Positions 6,674 to 12,880 of a stretch of DNA of 12,894 nucleotides are shown piece after piece (position 1 is the first letter of the stretch; the number at the start of each line of letters is the position of its first letter). Both the position numbers and the translations under genes were made by a program. The DNA is from Oscillospiraceae bacterium. GTDB lineage: Bacteria > Bacillota > Clostridia > Oscillospirales > Oscillospiraceae. The DNA lies in the NCBI GenBank assembly GCA_017624645.1, contig JAGAMQ010000012.1, positions 1 through 12,894 of the forward strand, written 5' to 3'. The notes under the pieces are model-generated. The model ran no database searches. It was given only the letters and a program-made list of their open reading frames with translations, and was not told the origin of the DNA.

Positions 6674-6883
6674 TTACTCTTGGATGACCTGATAGTCTTC
6701 CGGTTCTTCAGGAATCACAAAGGCACAGACGATGTATGCCAGCAGACCAGTGCCTGCACAAAGGATCGCCAATGCCCAAATAAGACGGACGATAGACGGA
6801 TCGATACCAAAAAACTTGGCAAGACCGCCGCAAACGCCGGCAAGCTTCTTGTCCTCTCGGGAACGGTACAGTTTCTTTTCCAT
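6674..6883 (-). CDS. small PspC-domain membrane protein
   Basis: At 69 residues this is little more than a PspC domain. An N-terminal KKLYRSREDKKLAGVCGGLAKFFGIDPSIVRLIWAL segment contains the family signature and an amphipathic stretch (about 12-36). One membrane helix follows (about 37-57), with a short acidic tail (PEEPEDYQ). PspC was named from the enterobacterial phage-shock response, where it works with PspB at the membrane; short stand-alone versions are common in Firmicutes and their role is largely unknown. The ATG at 6883 follows AAGGAG, which overlaps the parB stop region. With parB ending 10 bases upstream and serS starting 15 bases downstream, it is clearly within the operon. No other psp gene is present. 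Confidence 0.9.
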   Translation of the reverse strand: MEKKLYRSREDKKLAGVCGGLAKFFGIDPSIVRLIWALAILCAGTGLLAYIVCAFVIPEEPEDYQVIQE

Positions 6884-6893
6884 AATGTGCTCC

Positions 6894-7754
6894 TTATTTC
6901 TGTATTTTCATCAGTGCGTCCAAAAGGATCTGCAGATCCTCCTGACCGTAGAATTCCAACTCAAAGCGACCTTTGCGCTTGCCGTTGACGATCTTGACAC
7001 CTCTGCCCAAGTGTTTGGACAGGGACTTTTCACATTCCGCTACATAGTCCACAGCCAAGGTCACCGGCGGTTCTTTCACAGGCTCCTTTGCCATATTCTT
7101 GCATAAAAGCTCTGCCTGCCGGACGGAAAGTCCCAGATTGGCGATTTTCTTCGCCGCATCCAGCTGCATTTTTTCCGTTTTCAGCACCAGTACCGCCCGG
7201 GCGTGGCCGGCGGAAAGGGTGTTGGAGCGGAGCAGCTCCAATACTTCCTGGGGCAGGGTCAGCAGCCGAAGGGCATTTGCCACAGCGGGACGGGATTTTC
7301 CCACCCGGGTGGCGGTATCCTCCTGGGTCAGTCCGTACTCTTCCATAAGGGCCCGGTAACCCAAGGCTTCTTCCACAGGGTTCAGGTCCTGCCGCTGCAG
7401 GTTTTCGATCAGCGCCAGCTCCATGGTGGTCTTGTCGTCTGCTTCCCGGATCACAGCGGGGATCTCTTTCAATCCTGCCAGCCGTGCGGCGCGCCACCGG
7501 CGTTCACCGGCAATGATCTGATAATATCCCGAGGGCAGCTGGCGGACGGTCAGAGGCTGCACCACACCGTGGGTGGCGATGGATTCTGCAAGGGCTTGCA
7601 GCTCCACCTCATCAAAGTCCTGCCGGGGCTGATCCGGATTGGGCTCGACCTTATGGATGGGCAAAAGCTGATAGGGACTTTTCTTTTCTGACAGCTCTGC
7701 CGGTTCGTCAAACAAGGCGCCCATGCCTTTTCCAAGGCCTTTTTTCACTGCCAA
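6894..7754 (-). CDS. parB: ParB/Spo0J chromosome partition protein
   Basis: ParB is a CTP-dependent DNA clamp that loads at parS, spreads along the origin region, recruits SMC and stimulates ParA. Numbered from the proposed start, the 286-residue protein has a ParA-contacting N-terminal motif (KKGLGKGMGALF) and a CTP-binding ParB/Srx domain with QPRQ, HGVVQPL, GERRWRA (83-89) and ENLQR (117-121). It also has an HTH parS-binding domain (about 142-166, TQEDTATRVGKSRPAVANAL) and a C-terminal dimerisation domain. I prefer the TTG at 7754. It gives the family-typical MAVKKGLGKG and stands 11 bases from AAGGA, whereas the upstream in-frame ATG at 7766 overlaps that AAGGA and adds four unusual residues (MCAD). 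The gap to the parA stop is short. Two parS sites lie just upstream of parA. Confidence 0.95.
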   Translation of the reverse strand: MAVKKGLGKGMGALFDEPAELSEKKSPYQLLPIHKVEPNPDQPRQDFDEVELQALAESIATHGVVQPLTVRQLPSGYYQIIAGERRWRAARLAGLKEIPAVIREADDKTTMELALIENLQRQDLNPVEEALGYRALMEEYGLTQEDTATRVGKSRPAVANALRLLTLPQEVLELLRSNTLSAGHARAVLVLKTEKMQLDAAKKIANLGLSVRQAELLCKNMAKEPVKEPPVTLAVDYVAECEKSLSKHLGRGVKIVNGKRKGRFELEFYGQEDLQILLDALMKIQK

Positions 7755-7772
7755 ATCTGCACACATCCTTTC

Positions 7773-8528
7773 TTACAGCTTTTTTAGTATCTCTTTGGTG
7801 ATCTCCCGGTACGCTACCGCGCCCCGGCTGTGCTTATCGTACACCGTGACGGGCAGGCCGTGACTGGGTGCTTCTGCAAGACGGACATTCCGGGGAATCA
7901 CTGTGGCAAACACTTTGCCGGGGAAGTGTTTGCGCACCTCCTGTGCCACTTGAGTGGAGAAGTTGGTCCTGCCATCAAACATGGTCAGCACCACACCGAA
8001 GATCTCCAGTTGAGGGTTGATGCGCTTTTTCACAAGGCGCAATGTGTTCATCAGGTCTGCAAGACCCTCCAAAGCGTAATATTCACACTGTACCGGCACC
8101 AAAATGGCATCTGCTGCCGCAAGGCCGTTGAGGGTGAGCATTTCCAAAGAGGGAGGGCAGTCAATGAAGATCACATCATACTGATCCTTCACAGAGTCCA
8201 GAGCTTTTTTCAATCGGAAGCTGGGTTCTTCCAGCTCCAGCAGCTCCACGGTGGCACCGGCAAGGTCTGCGGAGGAGGGCAGTACATCTCCATAGGGGGT
8301 GTGCTGGATCACTGATTCCGCTGGGGTATCATTGACGATGACATCGTAGATGCTGGCCCGGAGCTTCTTTTTCTCCACGCCCAGACCGGAGGAGGCATTT
8401 GCCTGAGGGTCAAAGTCGCACAGAAGCACCCGTTTGCCTGCGTCGGTGAGAGCGGCAGTCAGGTTCACGGCAGAGGTGGTTTTGCCCACACCGCCCTTCT
8501 GATTGACCACAGCGATTACTTTTGTCAT
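7773..8528 (-). CDS. parA: ParA/Soj chromosome partition ATPase
   Basis: ParA-type ATPases bind DNA as ATP dimers and, with ParB-parS, help position origins; in Bacillus, Soj also controls DnaA. The 251-residue protein has the deviant Walker A motif KGGVGKTT (11-18) and DFDPQAN (38-44). The Walker B region is VIFIDCPPSLEML (119-131), and the C-terminal part has VVLTMFDGRTNFS and VIPRNVRLAEAPSHG, as in chromosomal Soj proteins. No N-terminal HTH extension is present, so it is the short chromosomal type and not a plasmid P1-type ParA. The ATG at 8528 follows GAAAGGAT. It is the second gene of the minus-strand run, with two parS sites and a 15-bp palindrome in its leader. Confidence 0.96.
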   Translation of the reverse strand: MTKVIAVVNQKGGVGKTTSAVNLTAALTDAGKRVLLCDFDPQANASSGLGVEKKKLRASIYDVIVNDTPAESVIQHTPYGDVLPSSADLAGATVELLELEEPSFRLKKALDSVKDQYDVIFIDCPPSLEMLTLNGLAAADAILVPVQCEYYALEGLADLMNTLRLVKKRINPQLEIFGVVLTMFDGRTNFSTQVAQEVRKHFPGKVFATVIPRNVRLAEAPSHGLPVTVYDKHSRGAVAYREITKEILKKL

Positions 8529-8540
8529 ACGATATCCTTT

Positions 8541-8555
8541 CTGCCAATTTGGCAG
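8541..8555. promoter_or_regulatory. 15-bp perfect palindrome in the parA leader
   Basis: CTGCCAATTTGGCAG is a perfect inverted repeat with 7-bp arms and one central base. It sits between the parA ribosome binding site and the nearer parS. In RNA it would be a stem with a very tight loop; in DNA it is operator-like. Its role is unknown. Confidence 0.45.
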
Positions 8556-8575
8556 ATTGTTTCACGTGAAACAAT
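8556..8575. promoter_or_regulatory. parS: parS site 1
   Basis: TGTTTCACGTGAAACA (8558-8573) is a perfect 16-bp match to the chromosomal parS consensus, and the palindrome extends two bases further on each side. It lies about 30 bases upstream of parA. ParB loads here to form the partition complex and recruit SMC. Confidence 0.97.
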
Positions 8576-8595
8576 CCAGAGGTTGCTTTCAGCAA

Positions 8596-8617
8596 AAATG
8601 TTTCACGTGAAACATTT
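8596..8617. promoter_or_regulatory. parS: parS site 2
   Basis: A second perfect 16-bp parS (8599-8614), with the palindrome extending three bases further on each side. Its outer arm overlaps the stop codon of the upstream zinc-ribbon gene (8616-8618). The two parS centres are 41 bp apart, close to four helical turns. Confidence 0.97.
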
Positions 8618-8954
8618 ACTCCTGCTGCTGGAAGGTGGTATAGTTCTGCCCCAAGGGAAGACCTCCGGGGGAAGAGGGCTTATCCAGCTGATGCAGCAGC
8701 ATAGCCACTGTCAGCAGCAGCACCACCATCAGCACCGTGGCAGTCAGCATCAGCCACCGAACAGTCTTTTGGAGCTGATAGATCTGCTCCTTTGGCGAAA
8801 CAGTGCGATGCCTTTTTTCCGGGGTATGGGGTGCGCGCTGCGGGATATGTACCACCGTGTCCGGCTTCACCGGGTAGGCTTCCATGACGGCAAGGCAGTC
8901 CGGGCAGAAAACCTGTTCCTCGGCAATCTCTTTGCCGCATTTTAAGCAATACAT
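8616..8954 (-). CDS. zinc-ribbon protein with one membrane helix, upstream of parA
   Basis: The 112-residue protein has an N-terminal zinc ribbon, C3-x2-C6...C17-x2-C20 (YCLKCGKEI, VFCPDCL). A proline/basic linker follows (about 27-60), then a coiled-coil-like stretch and a single membrane helix (about 67-89), with a short tail rich in P, G and Q. The likely topology is zinc ribbon inside and the tail outside. No known family name can be given; zinc-ribbon-plus-helix proteins are widespread in Firmicutes and mostly uncharacterised. GGGAGGT is well placed before the ATG at 8954. It is the first gene of the run that continues into parA, and parS site 2 overlaps its stop codon. Possible roles include a membrane link for the partition complex, but this is inference from position only. 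Confidence 0.8.
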   Translation of the reverse strand: MYCLKCGKEIAEEQVFCPDCLAVMEAYPVKPDTVVHIPQRAPHTPEKRHRTVSPKEQIYQLQKTVRWLMLTATVLMVVLLLTVAMLLHQLDKPSSPGGLPLGQNYTTFQQQE

Positions 8955-8969
8955 ATGCCCACACCTCCC

Positions 8970-9019
8970 AGTATAGTTATACTATTGCATATTGTACTAT
9001 ACTTTTTTCCGTTCGTAAA
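8970..9019 (-). promoter_or_regulatory. possible promoter and operator for the parAB gene run
   Basis: On the minus strand TTTACG (9019-9014), 17 bases, and TACAAT (8996-8991) form a moderate sigma-A-like promoter. An inverted repeat AGTATAGT (8970-8977) / ACTATACT (8996-9003) flanks the -10 and presumed start, as an operator would. This is the only plausible promoter I see ahead of the eight-gene run. Confidence 0.45.
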
Positions 9020-9071
9020 GAGGAAATCCGTTGTTTTCTTGGGGAAATTTTAAACAATCATAAAATCCCTA

Positions 9072-9108
9072 TTGACAATCACGTAACCATATGATATTAT
9101 CAAGTTAC
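9072..9108 (+). promoter_or_regulatory. promoter with inverted repeat for DUF1836-hflK-hflC
   Basis: TTGACA (9072-9077), a 17-base spacer and TATTAT (9095-9100) make a good sigma-A promoter. GTAAC (9083-9087) and GTTAC (9104-9108) form an inverted repeat that spans the -10. The gene just downstream encodes a DNA-binding-type DUF1836 protein, so autoregulation is plausible. An AAAGGAGGTG ribosome binding site follows at 9115-9124. Confidence 0.7.
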
Positions 9109-9131
9109 CACAAGAAAGGAGGTGGCGGAGC

Positions 9132-9695
9132 ATGAATTGGACCGTACCCGGAACGGTTCTGCAGATCCCCCGGGAGGATGCAAGCCATATTCAGGAGCTA
9201 TTTGGCTCTATGTTTCTTGCAGGGGGCATCGTACTGAGTCAGGTGTCCGGCATCACCGGGCTGGAACCCTACACGGTACAGAACTGGGTCAAACGGGGAT
9301 TTTTGGTTCCTCCGGAGAAGAAGCGGTATACCCTGCGGCAGCTTTGCCGGATCATCAACATCAATATGCTCAAGGGCGTGCTGCCCATGGAGCGCATCTG
9401 CGGACTTCTCGGTTACATCAACGGTCAGCTCAACGATGAAAGCGACGATGTCATCGACGATTCCCAGTTGTATTTCATGTTTGTGACTTTGGCAGCCCAT
9501 GTCCGGGAGATCGCCGGAGAGCAGGAACGGGAACAGTTTTTGGATAAGGTAATGGCCTCTTACCAGGAGCCGGTGCCCGGAGCGGCGGAAAAAGTGCGGC
9601 AGGTGCTGCGGGTGATGCTCACCGCATGGGTGGCGGCAACAATCCAGCAGCAGGCAGAGGCTATGTTAAAAGTTATGGAAAAGGAGAATATGTAA
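9132..9695 (+). CDS. DUF1836 family protein, probable MerR-like regulator
   Basis: The 187-residue protein contains the DUF1836 core LSQVSGITGLEPYTVQNWVKRGFLVPPEKKRYTLRQLCRIININML (about residues 35-80). This segment resembles a MerR-type winged helix: a recognition helix (EPYTVQNWVKRG) and a wing with KKRY. The following part, LKGVLPMERICGLLGYIN, is the helical extension, and an all-helical C-terminal domain (about 110-187) may dimerise or sense. No metal-binding cysteines are seen. Proteins of this family are common in Firmicutes and poorly characterised; DNA binding is inferred. The ATG follows AAAGGAGGTG by seven bases. Its stop codon abuts the hflK ATG with no gap (TAAATG), so the regulator is translated with hflKC and probably controls them. 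Confidence 0.88.
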   Translation: MNWTVPGTVLQIPREDASHIQELFGSMFLAGGIVLSQVSGITGLEPYTVQNWVKRGFLVPPEKKRYTLRQLCRIININMLKGVLPMERICGLLGYINGQLNDESDDVIDDSQLYFMFVTLAAHVREIAGEQEREQFLDKVMASYQEPVPGAAEKVRQVLRVMLTAWVAATIQQQAEAMLKVMEKENM

Positions 9696-10691
9696 ATGGA
9701 AGAAAACGGAACCTACCGGTACAGTGCCGGTAACGGGGAAAATCCCACCCCCCAATGGAAAAAGGCGGGAAGACTTGCGGTGATCGTGATCGCGGCGCTG
9801 CTGGTGCTGCTTACGGTATTTACCAGCTTTTACACCGTGGACGATAAGCAGCAAGCGGTGGTGACCACCTTTGGGAAGGTTACCGATGTTACCGATGCCG
9901 GTCTGCATTTTAAGCTTCCCTTCGGTATCCAGCAGGTGCAGAAGGTGGATGTGAACGTGTATCAGAAGATCGAGCTTGGCTATGCCACCACCCAAAGCGG
10001 CTACGCCACCAAAACAAATGAAAGCACCATGATCACCGGCGATTACAACATCGTCAATGTGGACTTCTTTGTGGAATACAAGATCTCTGATCCGGTGCAG
10101 TATCTGTACTCCTCCAACAAGCCGGAGCAGATCCTGCGGAATCTGATCCAAAGTCAGGTGCGCAATGTGGTAGGCTCCACCTCTGTGGACGCGGTGCTTA
10201 CCGACGGCAAGGAAAATGTGCAGATGCAGGTGAAGGATCTGGTGGCACAGATCCTCCAGGAGTATAACATCGGTCTGACTCTGGTGGATGTGCGGATCCA
10301 GGATTCTGAGCCCCCCACACAGGATGTCATTGAAGCGTTCAAGGCGGTGGAGACCGCCAAGCAGAAGGCAGAGACCGTGGTCAACGATGCCAAGGCTTAT
10401 CAGAACGCCCAGCTTCCCGATGCCCAGGCACAGGCGGATAAGCTTTTGCAGAACGCCGAGTATCTGAAGCAGAAGCGGGTCAACGAGGCTCTGGAGCAGG
10501 TGGCAATGTTCAATGCCATGTATGCTGAGTATGCCCGAAATCCCCAGATCACCAAAAGCCGTATGTACTATGAAGCCATTTCCCAGATCCTGCCCGGTGT
10601 CAAGCTCTATGTCAACACCGGCAGCAGCTCGGATGTGAATATGCTCCTGCCCTTGGAACAGCTGGCAGGAGTACAGGGAGGTGCTAACTGA
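9696..10691 (+). CDS. hflK: HflK-type SPFH/band-7 membrane protein
   Basis: The 331-residue protein has a short cytoplasmic N-terminus and one membrane helix (about 26-46). An SPFH/PHB domain follows (about 47-235: VDDKQQAVVTTFGKV, GLHFKLPFGIQQVQKVDV, DVRIQDSEPPTQDVIEAFKAV). Next come a charged coiled-coil region (about 215-275) and the HflK-type tail (NPQITKSRMYYEAISQIL, PGVKLYV). In E. coli HflK pairs with HflC into a large ring-like complex that surrounds and restrains the FtsH protease. The glycine-rich N-terminal segment of proteobacterial HflK is missing, so it is shorter than the 419-residue E. coli protein. It is preceded by AAGGAG within the end of the DUF1836 gene, and hflC starts one base after its stop. 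No ftsH is in the window. Confidence 0.9.
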   Translation: MEENGTYRYSAGNGENPTPQWKKAGRLAVIVIAALLVLLTVFTSFYTVDDKQQAVVTTFGKVTDVTDAGLHFKLPFGIQQVQKVDVNVYQKIELGYATTQSGYATKTNESTMITGDYNIVNVDFFVEYKISDPVQYLYSSNKPEQILRNLIQSQVRNVVGSTSVDAVLTDGKENVQMQVKDLVAQILQEYNIGLTLVDVRIQDSEPPTQDVIEAFKAVETAKQKAETVVNDAKAYQNAQLPDAQAQADKLLQNAEYLKQKRVNEALEQVAMFNAMYAEYARNPQITKSRMYYEAISQILPGVKLYVNTGSSSDVNMLLPLEQLAGVQGGAN

Positions 10692-10692
10692 T

Positions 10693-11571
10693 ATGAAAAA
10701 ATGGATCATTCCCGGCGTTATTCTGCTGGCACTGCTCATTGTGTCCGGAAGCGTCTTTTATACCGTGGAGGAAAACCAGTACGCCTGTGTTTTCCGGTTC
10801 TCTGAAATCGTCAACACCGAGTCAACAGCGGGCATCCATGTGAGGATCCCCTTTATTGACAGCGTGAAGTACTTCCCCAAGGAGACCCAGTTCTATGATA
10901 TTCCGCCCTCCGAGGTCCTGACCTCCGATAAGCAGAATATGACTGTAGACTGCTATATCCTGTGGAATATTTCCGATCCCCAGCAGTTCTACCGTGCCTT
11001 GGGTGGCACCACCCAGGCAGAGGAGCGGCTCAACGCCATTACCTACAATGCTCTGAAAAATGCCATGGGTACTTTGGCACAGGCAGACATCATCAACATG
11101 AACGATGGCGCCGAGCGCAATGAGATCTATGAGGGCATCGCCACCACTGTGGATACCCAGGCAAAGACCTACGGCATCCATGTGGAGGATGTGAAGATCA
11201 AGCAGTTTGACCTGCCGGAATCCAATTTGAACGCGGTGTACTCCCGTATGATCTCCGAGCGGAATCAGATGGCGGAAAAATACACCGCTGACGGCAACTA
11301 CGAAGCATCCATCATCCGCAACGATGTGGATAAGCAGGTGAACATCATTGTTTCCAATGCCCAGGCAGAGGCGGCAAAGCTGGAAGCCGAAGGCGAGGCG
11401 GAGTATATGCGTCTGCTTGCCGAAGCTTATGACAGTGCGGACAAGAAGGATTTCTATGAATTCACGCTGGCGCTGGACGCGCTGAAGCAGAGTCTCACCG
11501 GTGAGGAAAAGACGGTGATCTTGGACGGACAGTCCGAGCTTGCCAAGATCCTCATGGGGGGACTGGACTAA
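10693..11571 (+). CDS. hflC: HflC-type SPFH/band-7 membrane protein
   Basis: The 292-residue protein begins with a membrane anchor (MKKWIIPGVILLALLIVSGS) and continues into an SPFH domain (YTVEENQYACVFRFSEIV, GIHVRIPFIDSVKYFP, VKIKQFDLPESNLNAVYSRM). It ends in an alanine/glutamate-rich coiled coil (NAQAEAAKLEAEGEAEYMRLLAEAY) and the typical HflC end (FYEFTLALDALKQSL). It would form hetero-oligomers with HflK on the outer face of the cytoplasmic membrane. A GTG at 10681 also opens the frame, but it lies inside the GGGAGGT ribosome binding site (10675-10681). The ATG at 10693 is correctly spaced and starts at the anchor. The gap to hflK is one base, so translation is probably coupled. A weak hairpin terminator follows. 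Confidence 0.92.
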   Translation: MKKWIIPGVILLALLIVSGSVFYTVEENQYACVFRFSEIVNTESTAGIHVRIPFIDSVKYFPKETQFYDIPPSEVLTSDKQNMTVDCYILWNISDPQQFYRALGGTTQAEERLNAITYNALKNAMGTLAQADIINMNDGAERNEIYEGIATTVDTQAKTYGIHVEDVKIKQFDLPESNLNAVYSRMISERNQMAEKYTADGNYEASIIRNDVDKQVNIIVSNAQAEAAKLEAEGEAEYMRLLAEAYDSADKKDFYEFTLALDALKQSLTGEEKTVILDGQSELAKILMGGLD

Positions 11572-11580
11572 AAAGATTTT

Positions 11581-11605
11581 GCCGGGGGCGGAAGCTCCCG
11601 GCATT
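11581..11605 (+). terminator. weak terminator after hflC
   Basis: GCCGGGGGC (11581-11589) pairs with GCTCCCGGC (11594-11602) around a GGAA loop, with one G-U pair. Only ATTTC follows, so the T-tract is poor. It is the only terminator-like structure after hflC. Confidence 0.6.
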
Positions 11606-11636
11606 TCAAATTCCAATTTGTTGAACTGTCTGAAAT

Positions 11637-11808
11637 GTTGCAACGTACCAAAGGCTCCCCTTGTCAAGGGAGCTGTCACGCGAACAGCGTGACTGAGGGG
11701 TAGTAAAATATTGCGTTTTATTTGTAATTTCAGATATAAACAGAACTTTTTCCCTCCCTCAGTCAGCTACGCTGACAGCTCCCTCATCAGAGGGAGCCTT
11801 TACGCAAC
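11637..11808. repeat. MITE-like foldback element made of two inverted double-hairpin repeats
   Basis: Two copies of a repeat of about 50 bases face each other: left 11650-11702 and right (reversed) 11751-11801. Both read AAAGGCTCCC...GGGAGCTGTCA...TGACTGAGGG. Outside them GTTGC (11637-11641) and GCAAC (11804-11808) extend the inverted symmetry, giving terminal inverted repeats around an AT-rich centre of about 50 bases. Each copy folds into two small stems: CTCCC/GGGAG, then GTCACGC/GCGTGAC on the left and GTCAGC/GCTGAC on the right. It has no coding capacity and no clear target-site duplication. It lies between hflC and the DUF89 gene; with the flanking hairpin terminator and promoter it accounts for the 324-base gap there. 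Confidence 0.8.
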
Positions 11809-11834
11809 GGTGCGAAAAATTGGAATATATCGGG

Positions 11835-11863
11835 TTGTTATTTTTGGCGTTTTCCTGTACAAT
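11835..11863 (+). promoter_or_regulatory. promoter for the DUF89 gene
   Basis: TTGTTA (11835-11840), 17 bases, TACAAT (11858-11863). It begins 26 bases after the end of the foldback element and lies about 30 bases before the ATG at 11896. Confidence 0.6.
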
Positions 11864-11895
11864 AGAGGAAGCTTTGGAAAGTAAGAGGTAATGTT

Positions 11896-12771
11896 ATGAG
11901 TATTCCCATGAACAGTCTGTGTGTGGAGTGCCGGCTGGGCAAGGATCTTGCCACTGCCCGCTCTCTGGGTGACGATGCCACCGCAACGGCCTTTGCAAGA
12001 GATCATCTTGCCCTTTTCCTGGAAATGGGCCCTGAGGAAAATTCCGCGTATTTCGGCGCCCGGATCGAGGCACTGTTTTACAAGCACTACGGCGTACATC
12101 CGGATCGTTTCCGGGAGGAAAAGCAGGAATCCAACCGCTTTGTGATGGATCGGCTGGAGCTGCTGCGCAGCCGGATCCAGTCTGCCCCGGATCCCCTGTA
12201 CGCCGCGCTGCAGTTTGCAATATTGGGCAACTATATCGATTTTTCCGCGCTCCGGGGCGAGGTGAGCTTTGACGTGCTGGAGGAAATGCTGGATACGGCC
12301 CTGGATATGGAGCTGGATATGCCTACCTACCGGCAGCTTTGTGAGGATCTTTCTAAGGGAAAGAAGCTTCTGTACATCACCGACAACGCCGGTGAGATCG
12401 GCTTTGACCGGCTGTGTGCCGAGGAGCTGCACAAGGCGTTTCCCCATGTGGAAATCACTTTTTGTGTCCGGGGCGGCCCTGTGTCCAACGATGCCACCCG
12501 GGAGGACGCGGAAGCCGTGGGGATCCCCTTCCCTGTCATTGACAGCGGCAAAGCCATCGGCGGCACCGTTTTGCGGCTCTTGGGAGAAGAGGCAAAAGCT
12601 GCCATGGAAGAAGCGGACGTGATCATTGCCAAGGGCATGGGCAATACCGAATCCCTCTACGGCTGTGATTACAATGTGTATTATGCCTTTTTGGTCAAAT
12701 GCGCCCGGTTTGTCCAGTTCTTTGACAAGCCGAAAATGACTCCTCTGCTGCTGCGGCAGCCCAGAGGGTAA
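11896..12771 (+). CDS. DUF89 family protein (ARMT1-like, putative metal-dependent phosphatase)
   Basis: The 291-residue protein matches the prokaryotic DUF89 subfamily. A CVEC pair (C9, C12) sits at the N-terminus, GNYID at 111-115 and the DNAGE motif with D163-N164. It also has RGGPVSNDAT with N198 and D199, a DSG motif (D216) and AKGMGN with K246. In characterised members the DNAGE aspartate and asparagine and the later asparagine, aspartate and lysine bind a divalent metal and phosphate. These proteins act as damage-control phosphatases on sugar or cofactor phosphates. The actual substrate here is unknown. The ATG at 11896 follows GAGGT by six bases and has its own promoter at 11835. It is a lone gene, followed by a TCGATAT hairpin array rather than a clear terminator. 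The methyltransferase activity once claimed for human ARMT1 is not implied. Confidence 0.88.
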   Translation: MSIPMNSLCVECRLGKDLATARSLGDDATATAFARDHLALFLEMGPEENSAYFGARIEALFYKHYGVHPDRFREEKQESNRFVMDRLELLRSRIQSAPDPLYAALQFAILGNYIDFSALRGEVSFDVLEEMLDTALDMELDMPTYRQLCEDLSKGKKLLYITDNAGEIGFDRLCAEELHKAFPHVEITFCVRGGPVSNDATREDAEAVGIPFPVIDSGKAIGGTVLRLLGEEAKAAMEEADVIIAKGMGNTESLYGCDYNVYYAFLVKCARFVQFFDKPKMTPLLLRQPRG

Positions 12772-12774
12772 ACA

Positions 12775-12880
12775 TCGATATAAATTCCTTGCGGGATTTT
12801 CGATATACACATACGGTGTTCGATATGTGCTGCGCACTCGATATGCCCTGCGGGGCAAGAGAGAATTTATGTCATATCGA
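12775..12880. repeat. TCGATAT-spaced array of small hairpins (array 2)
   Basis: TCGATAT heptamers start at 12775, 12800, 12820 and 12838, and a reversed ATATCGA lies at 12874. Between them are unrelated short palindromes: AAATtCC/GGgATTT (12782-12799), ACAC/GTGT (12807-12819), GTGC/GCAC (12827-12837) and GCCC/GGGC (12845-12856). ATAAATTC at the left (overlapping the first heptamer) and GAATTTAT near 12863-12870 form an outer inverted repeat, so the whole unit can fold back on itself. It has the same architecture as the array at 2227-2410 and begins four bases after the DUF89 stop codon. Confidence 0.85.

Noticed and set aside
9666..10739. 357-residue minus-strand open frame opposite hflK
   Set aside because: No domain and low-complexity composition; hflK on the plus strand is clear from its SPFH domain.
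11800..12858. 352-residue minus-strand open frame opposite the DUF89 gene
   Set aside because: It runs through both the foldback element and the TCGATAT array, which a real gene would not, and it is antisense to a recognised family.
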